64,000 nucleotides of DNA. Origin: CBDCFV01 sp963664625. GTDB taxonomy: Bacteria > Chloroflexota > Dehalococcoidia > Lucifugimonadales > UBA3495. The stretch's first letter is position 1. Each line of letters starts with the position of its first letter. Under the pieces are notes generated by a model. That model saw only the letters and a program-made list of their open reading frames with translations, had not been told where the DNA came from and searched no databases. The stretch spans positions 3,162,001-3,226,000 of the forward strand of contig OY761541.1 of NCBI GenBank assembly GCA_963664625.1. Direction: 5' to 3'. Positions 51,549 to 59,288 of this stretch are shown in pieces. A program made the translations under genes and the position numbers.

Positions 51549-52763
51549 TTATTGGAGGGATGCTGTGCTTATCTTCACGGACACGAAATTGCCGAAAACA
51601 TTGAAATCAGGGGCCGGATGCCCTGCTTCCCTCAACAAACGCCTAGCCAAAGGTATTCCAAGACCGAACCGCTGGACGAATTTCAGAGTTCGCATCACAT
51701 CAGCCAAGTTCGGATTTCGATAATCGACCACGCCGGGTTGTCCTAGGCTATCGACACTTACGGAGCCGTAAAGCCCTCCGGGATTTGTAATTTCAATCCG
51801 GTCGTCGAACCAGTGGACATGCACCGGGGCATTGGTTGACTCGTAGGAACGGTGCATGATTGCGTTACGGGTGATTTGCTGAACCGCCTCAAAAGGATAG
51901 AGATTAGTTCGCCGTTCGAGCGGCCCCGAAAGAATATCTACCGCAACCCTGTTATGCGCTTTTAGTTTGTCGTCCAAGCGGTTTATTATGTCTGAGACGG
52001 AACCACGAATGTCTGCGCTGTCGATAATAGGGTCTGTGACCTCCGTTCCGTCCAGTTTAAGAAATTGCACGTAAGCCCCGGGCAGGAAATCCTGTGGGGT
52101 TTTACCCAGTGTCATCAGACCCAAGACCGTGGGAGTTGTATCATCCGCCGCGGCAATCATCTTCGTCGCAGCTAACTTTTCCTCGATACTGCGATCATTA
52201 GCTTCCAGCACTTCGGCCGAAAATGCCTGAGGCAGGTACTCGCGCTCGAACTGTAGCAAGTCCAAGTTGCTCAAGATAGCCGAAGGCACGGGATGGATGT
52301 CAAAAGGGATATCCCGGTAGCGACGCTTTTCGTTAAGAATGCGTTCGTCCTGAGCCGTCGCAATTCCCCGGCGAGGGCCGATTCGGATTTGGATTTGGCC
52401 TCGGCACCGCACTGGCGGCGAATCTGATGGCTGCACGATGACCACTGCCACATCTTTTCCACGGAGAGTCCGTTTTTCCACCGTCATAGAAGGTGGCGGC
52501 ACGATGTTGCCGTCGGTCTTCATGTCTGCTAGTTGCAGGAGCAGTTCGTTCGTGATTGGTAATCTTGATGTGGAGCCGTCGTCTCGCGCTCCAATGAACA
52601 CTACCCCGGGTAGTCTGTGGTCTGGCAGGTCGTTGGCAAATGCACAGATAGCCTCACGAATCGCTGTTGGGACGCTCCCGGCCAAAGATTCTTTAAATTC
52701 GACACGGTCGGCCTCTATATCCCCCAACAGCTCCAGCAACCCTTCATCATTGAGGGTAGTCAA
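51549..52763 (-). CDS. AlbA_2 (Schlafen-like) domain plus HATPase_c_4 protein
   Basis: This is a 404-residue protein of the COG2865 type. The N-terminal AlbA_2 (SLFN-like) nucleic-acid domain (about 18-135) has DRVEFKES, the FANDLPDHRLPGVVFIGARDDG core and VRCRGQIQIRIGPRR. The C-terminal GHKL ATPase domain (about 295-395) has AVQQITRNAIMHRSY (N box) and VHWFDDRIEITNPGGLYG (G1 box). TTG 52763 follows GGAGCAACGAAA. It is first gene of a pair with the ParA-like ATPase. Two ATPases in one operon plus a nucleic-acid domain suggest sensing or defence, as inference. Confidence 0.85.
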   Translation of the reverse strand: MTTLNDEGLLELLGDIEADRVEFKESLAGSVPTAIREAICAFANDLPDHRLPGVVFIGARDDGSTSRLPITNELLLQLADMKTDGNIVPPPSMTVEKRTLRGKDVAVVIVQPSDSPPVRCRGQIQIRIGPRRGIATAQDERILNEKRRYRDIPFDIHPVPSAILSNLDLLQFEREYLPQAFSAEVLEANDRSIEEKLAATKMIAAADDTTPTVLGLMTLGKTPQDFLPGAYVQFLKLDGTEVTDPIIDSADIRGSVSDIINRLDDKLKAHNRVAVDILSGPLERRTNLYPFEAVQQITRNAIMHRSYESTNAPVHVHWFDDRIEITNPGGLYGSVSVDSLGQPGVVDYRNPNLADVMRTLKFVQRFGLGIPLARRLLREAGHPAPDFNVFGNFVSVKISTASLQ

Positions 52764-52896
52764 TTTCGTTGCTCCAATATCACCATAAATCAGAGGTACA
52801 CTCTAGTATACTCTGCATCGCCACCGTTGCCATCTCCGCAGTCCGATTGCTAATATGGGCGGTAAATCCAGGCGCGACGGCGTGGGCAGGGTAAAA

Positions 52897-53604
52897 ATGT
52901 CGCATCACGAGGTAAAGCAGACACGGCGTGACTTCGTAAAGTACACCTTTTTCAAAGTGGCGCCGGATTGGCGCCGGTTGCCGCCACAGGAGAGGGCGGA
53001 TGGGAAGGCTGAGTTTGCCGCAGTGGTGTCGGAGTTCTCAGACCAAGTCACCTCCGCCAGCTACAGCCTGGTGGGAACGAGAGGTGACGTCGATCTGTTG
53101 TTATGGAAAATTTGTCCCACCCTGGAACCGATTAATCGCTTGCTGGCCCAGTTGAACGCCACCCGCTTGGGGGCGTACCTTCACGTGCCCCAGTCTTTCC
53201 TGGCCATGACTAGGCGGTCCCCCTACGTGGACACCCACCGGCACGAGGGACAGGAGGGCACGACTTCCACCATGCGGATAATCGGACGCAAGTACTTGTT
53301 CCTCTACCCGTTTGTAAAGACTCACGAGTGGTACCAACTGCCCCTGGACGAACGGCAACGGATGATGAGCGAACATTTCACTATAGGGCACAGGTACCCC
53401 GACGTGAAAATCAGCACCGCCTACTCGTTCGGCTTGGACGATCAAGAGTTTGTCCTGGGATTCGAGACCGATGATCCGGCGAATTTCCTTGACTTGGTGA
53501 GCGACTTGAGGGAGTCGGAAGCCCGCCCCTACACCGAGAGGGATACGCCTATCTTTACGTGCATCAACAAGCCTTTAACGGACTGCTTGGACGACTTGGG
53601 GTGA
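52897..53604 (+). CDS. hemQ: Chlorite dismutase-family haem protein (HemQ-like)
   Basis: This 235-residue protein of the Cld/HemQ (coproheme decarboxylase) family has the KYLFLYPFVKTHEWYQLPLDERQRMMSEH block. Its Tyr and Lys/His residues are typical of HemQ, and the candidate proximal His lies near SEHFTIGH. HemQ decarboxylates coproheme to haem b in Gram-positive-type bacteria. Without the rest of the haem pathway in the window, a detoxifying peroxidase role is also possible. ATG 52897 (after GGGCAGGGTAAAA) is chosen over 52855, which has no ribosome-binding site. Confidence 0.88.
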   Translation: MSHHEVKQTRRDFVKYTFFKVAPDWRRLPPQERADGKAEFAAVVSEFSDQVTSASYSLVGTRGDVDLLLWKICPTLEPINRLLAQLNATRLGAYLHVPQSFLAMTRRSPYVDTHRHEGQEGTTSTMRIIGRKYLFLYPFVKTHEWYQLPLDERQRMMSEHFTIGHRYPDVKISTAYSFGLDDQEFVLGFETDDPANFLDLVSDLRESEARPYTERDTPIFTCINKPLTDCLDDLG

Positions 53605-53673
53605 ATTGTGCGGGCCCAAGGGGAAAGGAGTGGGCGTAAAAGGCGTTTGATTGCTGCGGAGTCGGACAACAAC

Positions 53674-53710
53674 AAGAGACCCTTGAAGGACATGCCCTCA
53701 AGGGTCTCTT
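53674..53710. terminator. Bidirectional terminator between hemQ and ferredoxin
   Basis: AAGAGACCCTTGA (53674-53686) pairs perfectly with TCAAGGGTCTCTT (53698-53710) around an 11-base loop. It sits between convergent genes, with T-rich sequence on the forward side (CTCTT). It probably terminates both. Confidence 0.75.
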
Positions 53711-53743
53711 CTCTTCGAGAGAGAATGCTACCGTCGTAAGGTC

Positions 53744-54013
53744 CTACTTTCGCTTCAGGTCCGATGGGTCGTTGTTGGTGAAATAGTCGTAGTTCATCGC
53801 GATGTAAGAAGCCCACTGAGGAGGAGTGGCGTCTTCAGCGAAGATTGCCGTAACCGGGCAGACCGGCTCACAAGCGGCGCAATCGATACATTCGTCGGGA
53901 CTGATGAAGTACATGTCGTCTTCGTCGCGGGTGTAGATGCAGTCCACCGGGCACACATCTACGCATGCGGAGTCTTTGACGCCGACGCAGGGCTCCGTAA
54001 TGATATAGGTCAT
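53744..54013 (-). CDS. 7Fe/8Fe ferredoxin (FdxA type)
   Basis: This 89-residue small electron carrier has an N-terminal cluster motif CVGVKDSACVDVCPVDC (spacing of a [3Fe-4S] or mixed site) and a second CIDCAACEPVCP motif for [4Fe-4S]. The acidic C-terminal extension is typical of bacterial FdxA. AAAGGAG lies upstream of the ATG, and AGGAGG abuts it. It is located between the terminator shared with hemQ and an Lrp regulator gene, with no redox partner adjacent. Confidence 0.92.
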   Translation of the reverse strand: MTYIITEPCVGVKDSACVDVCPVDCIYTRDEDDMYFISPDECIDCAACEPVCPVTAIFAEDATPPQWASYIAMNYDYFTNNDPSDLKRK

Positions 54014-54233
54014 CCTCCTCTGCTCCTTTTGACTTTATTTCTTGTTTGGCTTGATTCCAGTTTTGGTACTTGGCGAAACTGGTTCGCACGGAAAATTATA
54101 GCATAGGGCAGCCGGTTTGCAATAATGGCCTGGCAGGCGTCGTGCACGGTACATTCGTTGTGGGCCCGCTCCTCTCAGGGATGTACAGGCTTACGTGAAC
54201 CGTTATGGCATGGCATCCAGGCGGAATTGTCGG

Positions 54234-54674
54234 CTACAAGACCAAGCCGTAGGTGCGCTTTTTGATGGCGAGGTTCACAAAAGTCTCGGTCCGTTGCACG
54301 CCGTCTATTACGCCTATTTTGGTACGAAGGAATGTGCCCAGGCTTTCCGCGGATTCCAACCCGGCCCAGATGAATACGTCGTAAGCCCCGGTGGTGATGG
54401 CGACATAATGCGCCTCGTCCAGCCCTGCAATGGATTCTGCTACAGTATCTGACTTCCCCGGACCGGTCTGTAGTCCTATCAAGGCGGTGGTGGCATACCC
54501 CAGTTTTTCCAGGTTCGGCACGGCGACGACCTTGACCACGTCTTCCTGGATCAGCCGTCTCAACCGCCGGCGCACTGTCCCTTCGCTAACGCCGACCTCT
54601 CTCGCAATCTTGGCGTTGGACGCCCGGCCATCCATTTGCAAAAGGCTGATGATTCTGCGGTCGAGTTCGTCCAT
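54234..54674 (-). CDS. Lrp/AsnC-family transcriptional regulator
   Basis: This is a 146-residue regulator. The N-terminal helix-turn-helix has DRRIISLLQMDGRASNAKIAREVGVSEGTVRRRLRRL (residues 4-40) and the C-terminal RAM ligand domain follows (about 65-140, with VAITTGAYDVFIWA and FVNLAIKKRTYG). It would sense an amino acid and control nearby or distant genes. A near-consensus promoter at 54718-54746 lies 36 bases or so upstream, and CGGAG before the ATG is a good RBS. Target genes are not visible. Confidence 0.92.
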   Translation of the reverse strand: MDELDRRIISLLQMDGRASNAKIAREVGVSEGTVRRRLRRLIQEDVVKVVAVPNLEKLGYATTALIGLQTGPGKSDTVAESIAGLDEAHYVAITTGAYDVFIWAGLESAESLGTFLRTKIGVIDGVQRTETFVNLAIKKRTYGLVL

Positions 54675-54717
54675 TATGACTCTCTCCGTAGTAATATATA
54701 GCAGTTAAACACGAATC

Positions 54718-54746
54718 ATCATATTGGCCGCGCTGAAGCGTGTCAA
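54718..54746 (-). promoter_or_regulatory. Promoter of the Lrp-family gene
   Basis: On the reverse strand TTGACA (54741-54746), a 17-base spacer and TATGAT (54718-54723) match consensus at all but one position. Transcription would start near 54710, leaving a leader of about 36 bases. Confidence 0.8.
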
Positions 54747-54835
54747 TCGTGTTAACATAGCGTCGAATGGCGTTTTTAGTCATCATAACTATCAAACAAA
54801 ATGCTTGCCGACTAGAAGTGAAAGCAAAATTACGA

Positions 54836-54877
54836 CGCCGGAGCAAATTATAGGCGATTGCTCCGTCAGGCGTTTTT
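54836..54877 (+). terminator. Forward-strand terminator-like hairpin without an upstream gene
   Basis: CGCC-GGAGCA (54836-54845) pairs with TGCTCC-GGCG (54859-54864 and 54869-54872, 4-base bulge) and is followed by five T at 54873-54877. It would terminate rightward transcription, but no forward gene is recognised upstream. Confidence 0.45.
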
Positions 54878-54941
54878 CGTATTAGAAAGACGGTTTAAGT
54901 AACGTAGCGTCATCCATCCGGGTTGGAACTGGAATTCTCTC

Positions 54942-54970
54942 TTGACAGCCCCCCGTGGTGTGAATACCAT
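54942..54970 (+). promoter_or_regulatory. Probable promoter of tRNA-Gln
   Basis: TTGACA (54942-54947), a 17-base spacer and TACCAT (54965-54970; 4 of 6 consensus) lie about 75 bases before the tRNA-Gln gene on the same strand. Confidence 0.6.
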
Positions 54971-55042
54971 AAAATGTACGAGTTGCGTTCGAGCGCAGAT
55001 CCATAGTCGCAAGTACGCACTCAGCCTCGGTCTTCTTGCTAA

Positions 55043-55116
55043 TGGGGATTAGTCTAGTGGTAAGACGCCTGACTCTGGATCAGGTATCCCAGGTTCGAAT
55101 CCTGGATCCCCAGCCA
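55043..55116 (+). tRNA. tRNA-Gln (CTG)
   Basis: Acceptor TGGGGAT/ATCCCCA, discriminator G and encoded CCA (55114-55116). The anticodon arm is CCTGA-CTCTGGA-TCAGG (anticodon CTG) and the T arm is CCAGG-TTCGAAT-CCTGG. All stems are fully paired. Confidence 0.95.
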
Positions 55117-55228
55117 TCATGTACTGTAGCCAGAACCGGCTCCCCGATTCTGACTACCTCGGATTCCATTCCTCTCATTATTATGGCTTGGGGTGTCGTG
55201 GCAGGACTCCTTTTCTCCCAACATAACA

Positions 55229-55651
55229 TTAGACGCTCACCAACTCGATTCGACTTCCGTAGCGGCGGAAGTCTGACGGGTTGAACGTCAGCAGCCTGCG
55301 CTCCCCATAGGCCAGCATGGTGGCTACTATGTTGGCGTCGTGAATCTGCCGCCCTCCCACGGAGACCTCGCGGCACAGCGATACCAGCCTGTCGGTGACT
55401 ACGGCGCCGTCTTCCAATATCTCGTAAGTGGCAACTAGCCGTTCCACGTCGTCCAGGGCGATCTCGAGGGGAATGGGCGCCAGCCAGGTTTGGGGGCGGG
55501 TGACCACGGCCAAGTACTCCCGCAGGACCTGGCGGCTGATGCGAAGCGGTTCAGGCTCTTCGAAGGCTCGTTCCAGGCTGGCCCTGGCTACCTCGTGTTC
55601 TGGGGCTTCCAGGATGCGGGCCTTCACCAGTACGTTGGTGTCCACAAACAT
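55229..55651 (-). CDS. PIN-domain ribonuclease, VapC-like toxin
   Basis: This is a 140-residue PIN domain: Asp4 in FVDTNVLVKA, an acid in LREYL, Asp in IHDANIVATM and Asp in TFNPSDFRRY. The four acidic positions that bind Mg2+ in VapC RNases are all present. In toxin-antitoxin pairs such proteins cut specific tRNA or rRNA sites. The ATG at 55651 is used; a longer frame to 55849 overlaps the partner gene. The gene starts 7 bases after the DUF7662-like gene ends, so the two form an operon. Confidence 0.88.
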   Translation of the reverse strand: MFVDTNVLVKARILEAPEHEVARASLERAFEEPEPLRISRQVLREYLAVVTRPQTWLAPIPLEIALDDVERLVATYEILEDGAVVTDRLVSLCREVSVGGRQIHDANIVATMLAYGERRLLTFNPSDFRRYGSRIELVSV

Positions 55652-55658
55652 AGGGGTG

Positions 55659-56057
55659 CTAAATCCTCTCCCCGTACATGTCCTCCCGGCGGAGGCTGAT
55701 ACCCTCCGGCCAGCCTCCAGCGGAGTGAACGGGCCACACCTCGTCAAGGGCTGGTCGGCGGGTGGCTTCTGTTGGCCTGCGCCGGAACAGCAGCGTCTCG
55801 GCGTCCATGTCCACCTCCGCCGTCTCCCATCCGGCGGCACTCCAGGCAAGGGCTTGGCTGTGGCCGTTGCCGCCGGTCTGGTTGGACCACCAAGGCCGGT
55901 GAAAGCGGGCCGAGGCGGGCAACTCGAATCCCATGATCGACTCGATCTCGCTAAAAGAAGTTCTCCATTCCTGGGCGGTGAGTCCGCACAGGTGGGTGTA
56001 CAGCCGCTGGTACTTGCTGCGGGCCGCCATCTGCCGGTACTTTTGCTCCCGGTTCAT
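55659..56057 (-). CDS. DUF7662-like protein, candidate antitoxin of the PIN protein
   Basis: This is a 132-residue protein. Residues 16-95 match the DUF7662 pattern: a YQRLYTHLCGL helix, an F-S-E-I-E segment (SFSEIESIMGFELPASAR), a W-W-S-N core (RPWWSNQT) and a final strand WETAEVDMDAETLLFRR. This small domain recurs beside toxins and in defence contexts. The C-terminal 35 residues are extended, polar and may wrap the toxin. ATG 56057 has AGGTGAG upstream. It lies upstream of the PIN gene, the usual antitoxin position. Confidence 0.7.
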   Translation of the reverse strand: MNREQKYRQMAARSKYQRLYTHLCGLTAQEWRTSFSEIESIMGFELPASARFHRPWWSNQTGGNGHSQALAWSAAGWETAEVDMDAETLLFRRRPTEATRRPALDEVWPVHSAGGWPEGISLRREDMYGERI

Positions 56058-56266
56058 CGCCGTCTCACCTGTTCCTAATCGTTTCCTGGGATTCAACAGT
56101 CGCTTTCAGCATAAATGAAAATCCAAACGCGAGTACACTGTCAACACCGAATGATGGTCCAGTCCGTTCCAAATCGCCAAACTTCGACTTCCTCCCGTGC
56201 ATCCATTTCACGTGCGATAGGCGTAAACTGTAACAATCAAACGATGACGGTGGGGATGTGAAAGCG

Positions 56267-58045
56267 ATGTTGCGGCAGATAGTCAAGGCGAACAGGATTT
56301 CCAAGACCGGACTGATAGTGTTGGTGACGCTGCTGGGCGTCATGTTGCTGGCGGCGTGTTCAGGGGCGTCGGAAACAGCCCCTGAGACGCCCGCCAAGGA
56401 AGCCCAGACCGGGCAATCAAGCAGTACGGACTCTCAAGCGGAGACGGCTCCGACTGCGGTCCCCAATGAACCGGCCGCGACTCCCGAGGCGGAACCGGTG
56501 TCCACCCCCTTTCTCGCTGAATCCAGCATGGCGTCGCAAGGCGGAACGTTGGTTCGACTGTTCAGCGACCCGCCCACGCTGGACCCTCACATTACCACCG
56601 ACTATCTTGCGGCGGCCATCGTCAACGAGGTGTTCGGAGGCTTGGTGACCATCGACCCTTCGATAGAGATAGTGTCCGATCTGGCCAAGGAGTGGGACAT
56701 AAGCGCCGATGGAAGGGTCTTTACCTTCAGGCTGTTGGAGGACGCGAAGTTCCACGATGGGACACCGGTTACTGCCGAAGACTTCCGGTGGTCTTTGGAG
56801 CGGGCCGCCGACCCGTTGACTGAATCTCCCGTGACTGACCTTTACTTGGGCGACGTTGTTGGCGTATCGGATAAGTTAAAAGGGGAGGCTGAGTCGATAT
56901 CGGGTCTTCGGATTGTAGATGACCACACTCTGGAACTGACCATCGATGCTCCCAAGTCTTATTTCATAGCCAAATTGACCTATCCGACCGGGTTTGTCCT
57001 GGACCGGGAGAATGTTGACGGTGGGGGTGACGATTGGATTTTCCAGCCGAACGGCACCGGTCCGTTCCGGCTGGACCGGTATGACATTGGCGAGACCATA
57101 CTACTGGCCCGGAACGAGCACTATCACTTGGGCGCCCCGTACTTGGACGAAGTGGAATTCATCCTGAGCGGCGGCGACGCCATGCTGATGTACGAAAACG
57201 ATGAAATCCACCTTACGGGCCTTGGGTTGACGGACTTGGAAAGGGTGCAGGACCCTGCCAATCCATTGAACGCCGAACTTGCCACTGCGCCGCCCGGTTT
57301 CAGCGTCTCCTTCATCGCTATGAACCTGAAGCAGGAACCATTCGACGACGCGAAGGTCCGGCAGGCTTTGAACTACGCCATCGACAAGCGGGAGATTGCG
57401 ACCGAAGTTTTGGAAGACTTGGTGGTGCCTGCGAAAGGGATCATTCCTCCTGGATTCCCGTCGTACAACCCGGACCTTCGGGGCTATGAGTATGATCCGG
57501 AAAAAGCCAAGCGTTTGCTGGCAGAGTCGAAATATGGGGGCGACTTGGAGAACTTCCCGCCGGTGGTTATATCCGTCGCCGGCAACTTCGGCGCCAGCGT
57601 AGGACTGGACTTGCAGGCTATGCTCAAGACTTGGCAGGATGTTCTGGGCATAGAGGCGGAAATCCAGCAGACCGAGTGGGCCACCTTTCTACAGGATGTT
57701 CACAAGAAGCGCTTCCAGATGTTTACTCTCGCTTGGAGCGCGGACTACCCCGACCCGCAGAATTTTCTGGACATAATGTTCCACAGCCAGAGCGACAACA
57801 ACTGGATGAACTACGACAACAGGGAAGTGGACTCCCTGTTGGAGGCGGCTCGCGTCGAGCAGGACCAGAAGGCCCGCTTCGAGCAATACAACCGGATCGA
57901 GCAATTGATAGTCGACGATGCCCCATGGGTACCGCTCTGGCACAGCACCGAACGTAAAGTCTTGATCAAGCCCGAAGTCAAAGGCTATCACTTGTTGCCC
58001 ATGACCATCCCCAAGCTCCGGTTTGTGTATTTGGAACAGTCCTGA
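56267..58045 (+). CDS. Orphan family 5 solute-binding lipoprotein
   Basis: This 592-residue extracytoplasmic lipoprotein has a signal peptide with lipobox LLAAC, a Ser/Thr/Glu/Ala-rich linker (about 35-85) and an SBP_bac_5 domain with VSDLAKEWDISADGRVF and a C-terminal APWVPLWHS segment. The linker is of low complexity but lacks the Val-Glu-Lys repeats of the other binding protein. No permease or ATPase gene is adjacent, so it may feed the transporter at 26737-28635 or another system. ATG 56267 fits GGTGGGGA better than GTG 56258. Confidence 0.9.
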   Translation: MLRQIVKANRISKTGLIVLVTLLGVMLLAACSGASETAPETPAKEAQTGQSSSTDSQAETAPTAVPNEPAATPEAEPVSTPFLAESSMASQGGTLVRLFSDPPTLDPHITTDYLAAAIVNEVFGGLVTIDPSIEIVSDLAKEWDISADGRVFTFRLLEDAKFHDGTPVTAEDFRWSLERAADPLTESPVTDLYLGDVVGVSDKLKGEAESISGLRIVDDHTLELTIDAPKSYFIAKLTYPTGFVLDRENVDGGGDDWIFQPNGTGPFRLDRYDIGETILLARNEHYHLGAPYLDEVEFILSGGDAMLMYENDEIHLTGLGLTDLERVQDPANPLNAELATAPPGFSVSFIAMNLKQEPFDDAKVRQALNYAIDKREIATEVLEDLVVPAKGIIPPGFPSYNPDLRGYEYDPEKAKRLLAESKYGGDLENFPPVVISVAGNFGASVGLDLQAMLKTWQDVLGIEAEIQQTEWATFLQDVHKKRFQMFTLAWSADYPDPQNFLDIMFHSQSDNNWMNYDNREVDSLLEAARVEQDQKARFEQYNRIEQLIVDDAPWVPLWHSTERKVLIKPEVKGYHLLPMTIPKLRFVYLEQS

Positions 58046-58105
58046 CGCCCAGGATTTCCCGACGCCCTCTAAACTGAGGGACTCTGAGCGGGCGTCAACA
58101 TTTGG

Positions 58106-58134
58106 TTGACACTTATTTTGGCCGTCCGTATGAT
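58106..58134 (+). promoter_or_regulatory. Promoter of the S49/DUF4350/lipoprotein operon
   Basis: TTGACA (58106-58111), a 17-base spacer and TATGAT (58129-58134) match consensus in 11 of 12 positions. It gives a leader of about 100 bases before the S49 gene, with a small CCTCT/AGAGG hairpin in it. A large dyad GACGCCC/GGGCGTC (58047-58096) just upstream may terminate the preceding gene. Confidence 0.8.
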
Positions 58135-58238
58135 GTCTAGCGGCCTTACCTCAATGGACCTCTCGGAAGAGGGTACGGTCAATCTGTGTGGACGAACAAG
58201 AATCCAAGCAGTAGTTGATGTGCGTATGAAGCGGAGAG

Positions 58239-59288
58239 ATGTATAGATTGGAAAATATATGGCGCGCTATCTCTCGCTGGTATATCGCCGGCCCGGTGCT
58301 TGCCGGATTAGGTATTGTGCTGGGCGTCATGGTTTTCTTCTACGTGTTTCCGGGTAAACCCAAGATCGCCGTTATAGACATTCCTTTCGTCATTATCAAT
58401 GACAACTCCGCGTACATAATCAGCGAGTTCCTGCAATATGCGGGCCGCGACGATTCCATAAAGGGTGTATTCATACGCCTGAACAGCCCCGGCGGCGGCG
58501 CGGCGGCCAGCGAGCAACTGTACTTCGAGACCCGGAAACTACGTGAAAAGAAACCCGTAGTCATCATGATGAACGACATCGTGGCCAGCGGCGGTTACAT
58601 GATGTCGATGGGCGGCAGCTACCTGTACGCCAAACCCAGTTCCTTTATAGGCAACGTCGGCGTAATTCTGTCCTTTCCCGGCCCATTCATATCCCGGCCA
58701 CCGGGAGAGCAGGTGGTGCCCACCGGGCCTTTCAAGCTCAATGGCGGGTCCAGGCGGGACTTCATCAGCCTGACCGACCAATTGAAATGGTCCTTTGGTT
58801 CGATTGTCGTGAACGAGCGGGGTCACAAGTTCAAGAATGGTTTTACCGAAACTGAACTACTCCAAGCCCGCATCTACTCCGGTATGGAAAGCGTCAGGAA
58901 TGGCATGGCCGACGAGATAGGGGGAGACGGCGACGCTATAGAGAAAGCAGCGGAGTTGGCCGGGATTGTCGACTATGACCTGGTAGACGTAAACACCGAG
59001 GTGTTCCGTAGCTTCAATCAGAAGTTCGCCAGGATCATCGAACCTTTGTCGCGCATGGACTCTTATCAGACCATAGGTCATAGCGCGGACCTTGTTGACC
59101 TCCTTCAAGAAGAAGCCAACCCATCCTTGTCCATGGACGGGTTGAAGGATACTAACGATATGGAGAGCCTTCGGCGGTATCTGATGACATCGGGACTAGG
59201 AGACACTCAGGAGGAAGTCTTGCCAGGCTTTCCGCTCAAGGTAAACGGACCTAACGTGTATTACTTGTATGTCGGGCCTGCTCAGTAA
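58239..59288 (+). CDS. S49-family (SppA-like) membrane peptidase
   Basis: This is a 349-residue protein with an N-terminal membrane helix (about 15-37) and a ClpP-like peptidase core: the first block SPGGGAAAS at 83-91 and the nucleophile Ser117 in VASGGYMMS, with Lys166 in TGPFKLNGG as a plausible base. SppA-type enzymes clear signal peptides or lipoprotein fragments at the outer face of the membrane. The C-terminal extension (about 250-349) is larger than in typical SppA. GCGGAGAG precedes the ATG. The last 20 bases overlap the next gene. Confidence 0.85.
   Translation: MYRLENIWRAISRWYIAGPVLAGLGIVLGVMVFFYVFPGKPKIAVIDIPFVIINDNSAYIISEFLQYAGRDDSIKGVFIRLNSPGGGAAASEQLYFETRKLREKKPVVIMMNDIVASGGYMMSMGGSYLYAKPSSFIGNVGVILSFPGPFISRPPGEQVVPTGPFKLNGGSRRDFISLTDQLKWSFGSIVVNERGHKFKNGFTETELLQARIYSGMESVRNGMADEIGGDGDAIEKAAELAGIVDYDLVDVNTEVFRSFNQKFARIIEPLSRMDSYQTIGHSADLVDLLQEEANPSLSMDGLKDTNDMESLRRYLMTSGLGDTQEEVLPGFPLKVNGPNVYYLYVGPAQ

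Larger units (their letters stand above)
54675..55042. other. Intergenic region between the Lrp gene and tRNA-Gln
   Basis: No protein gene is recognised. It holds the Lrp promoter (54718-54746), an unassigned forward-strand terminator-like hairpin (54836-54877) and the likely tRNA-Gln promoter (54942-54970). Confidence 0.6.
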
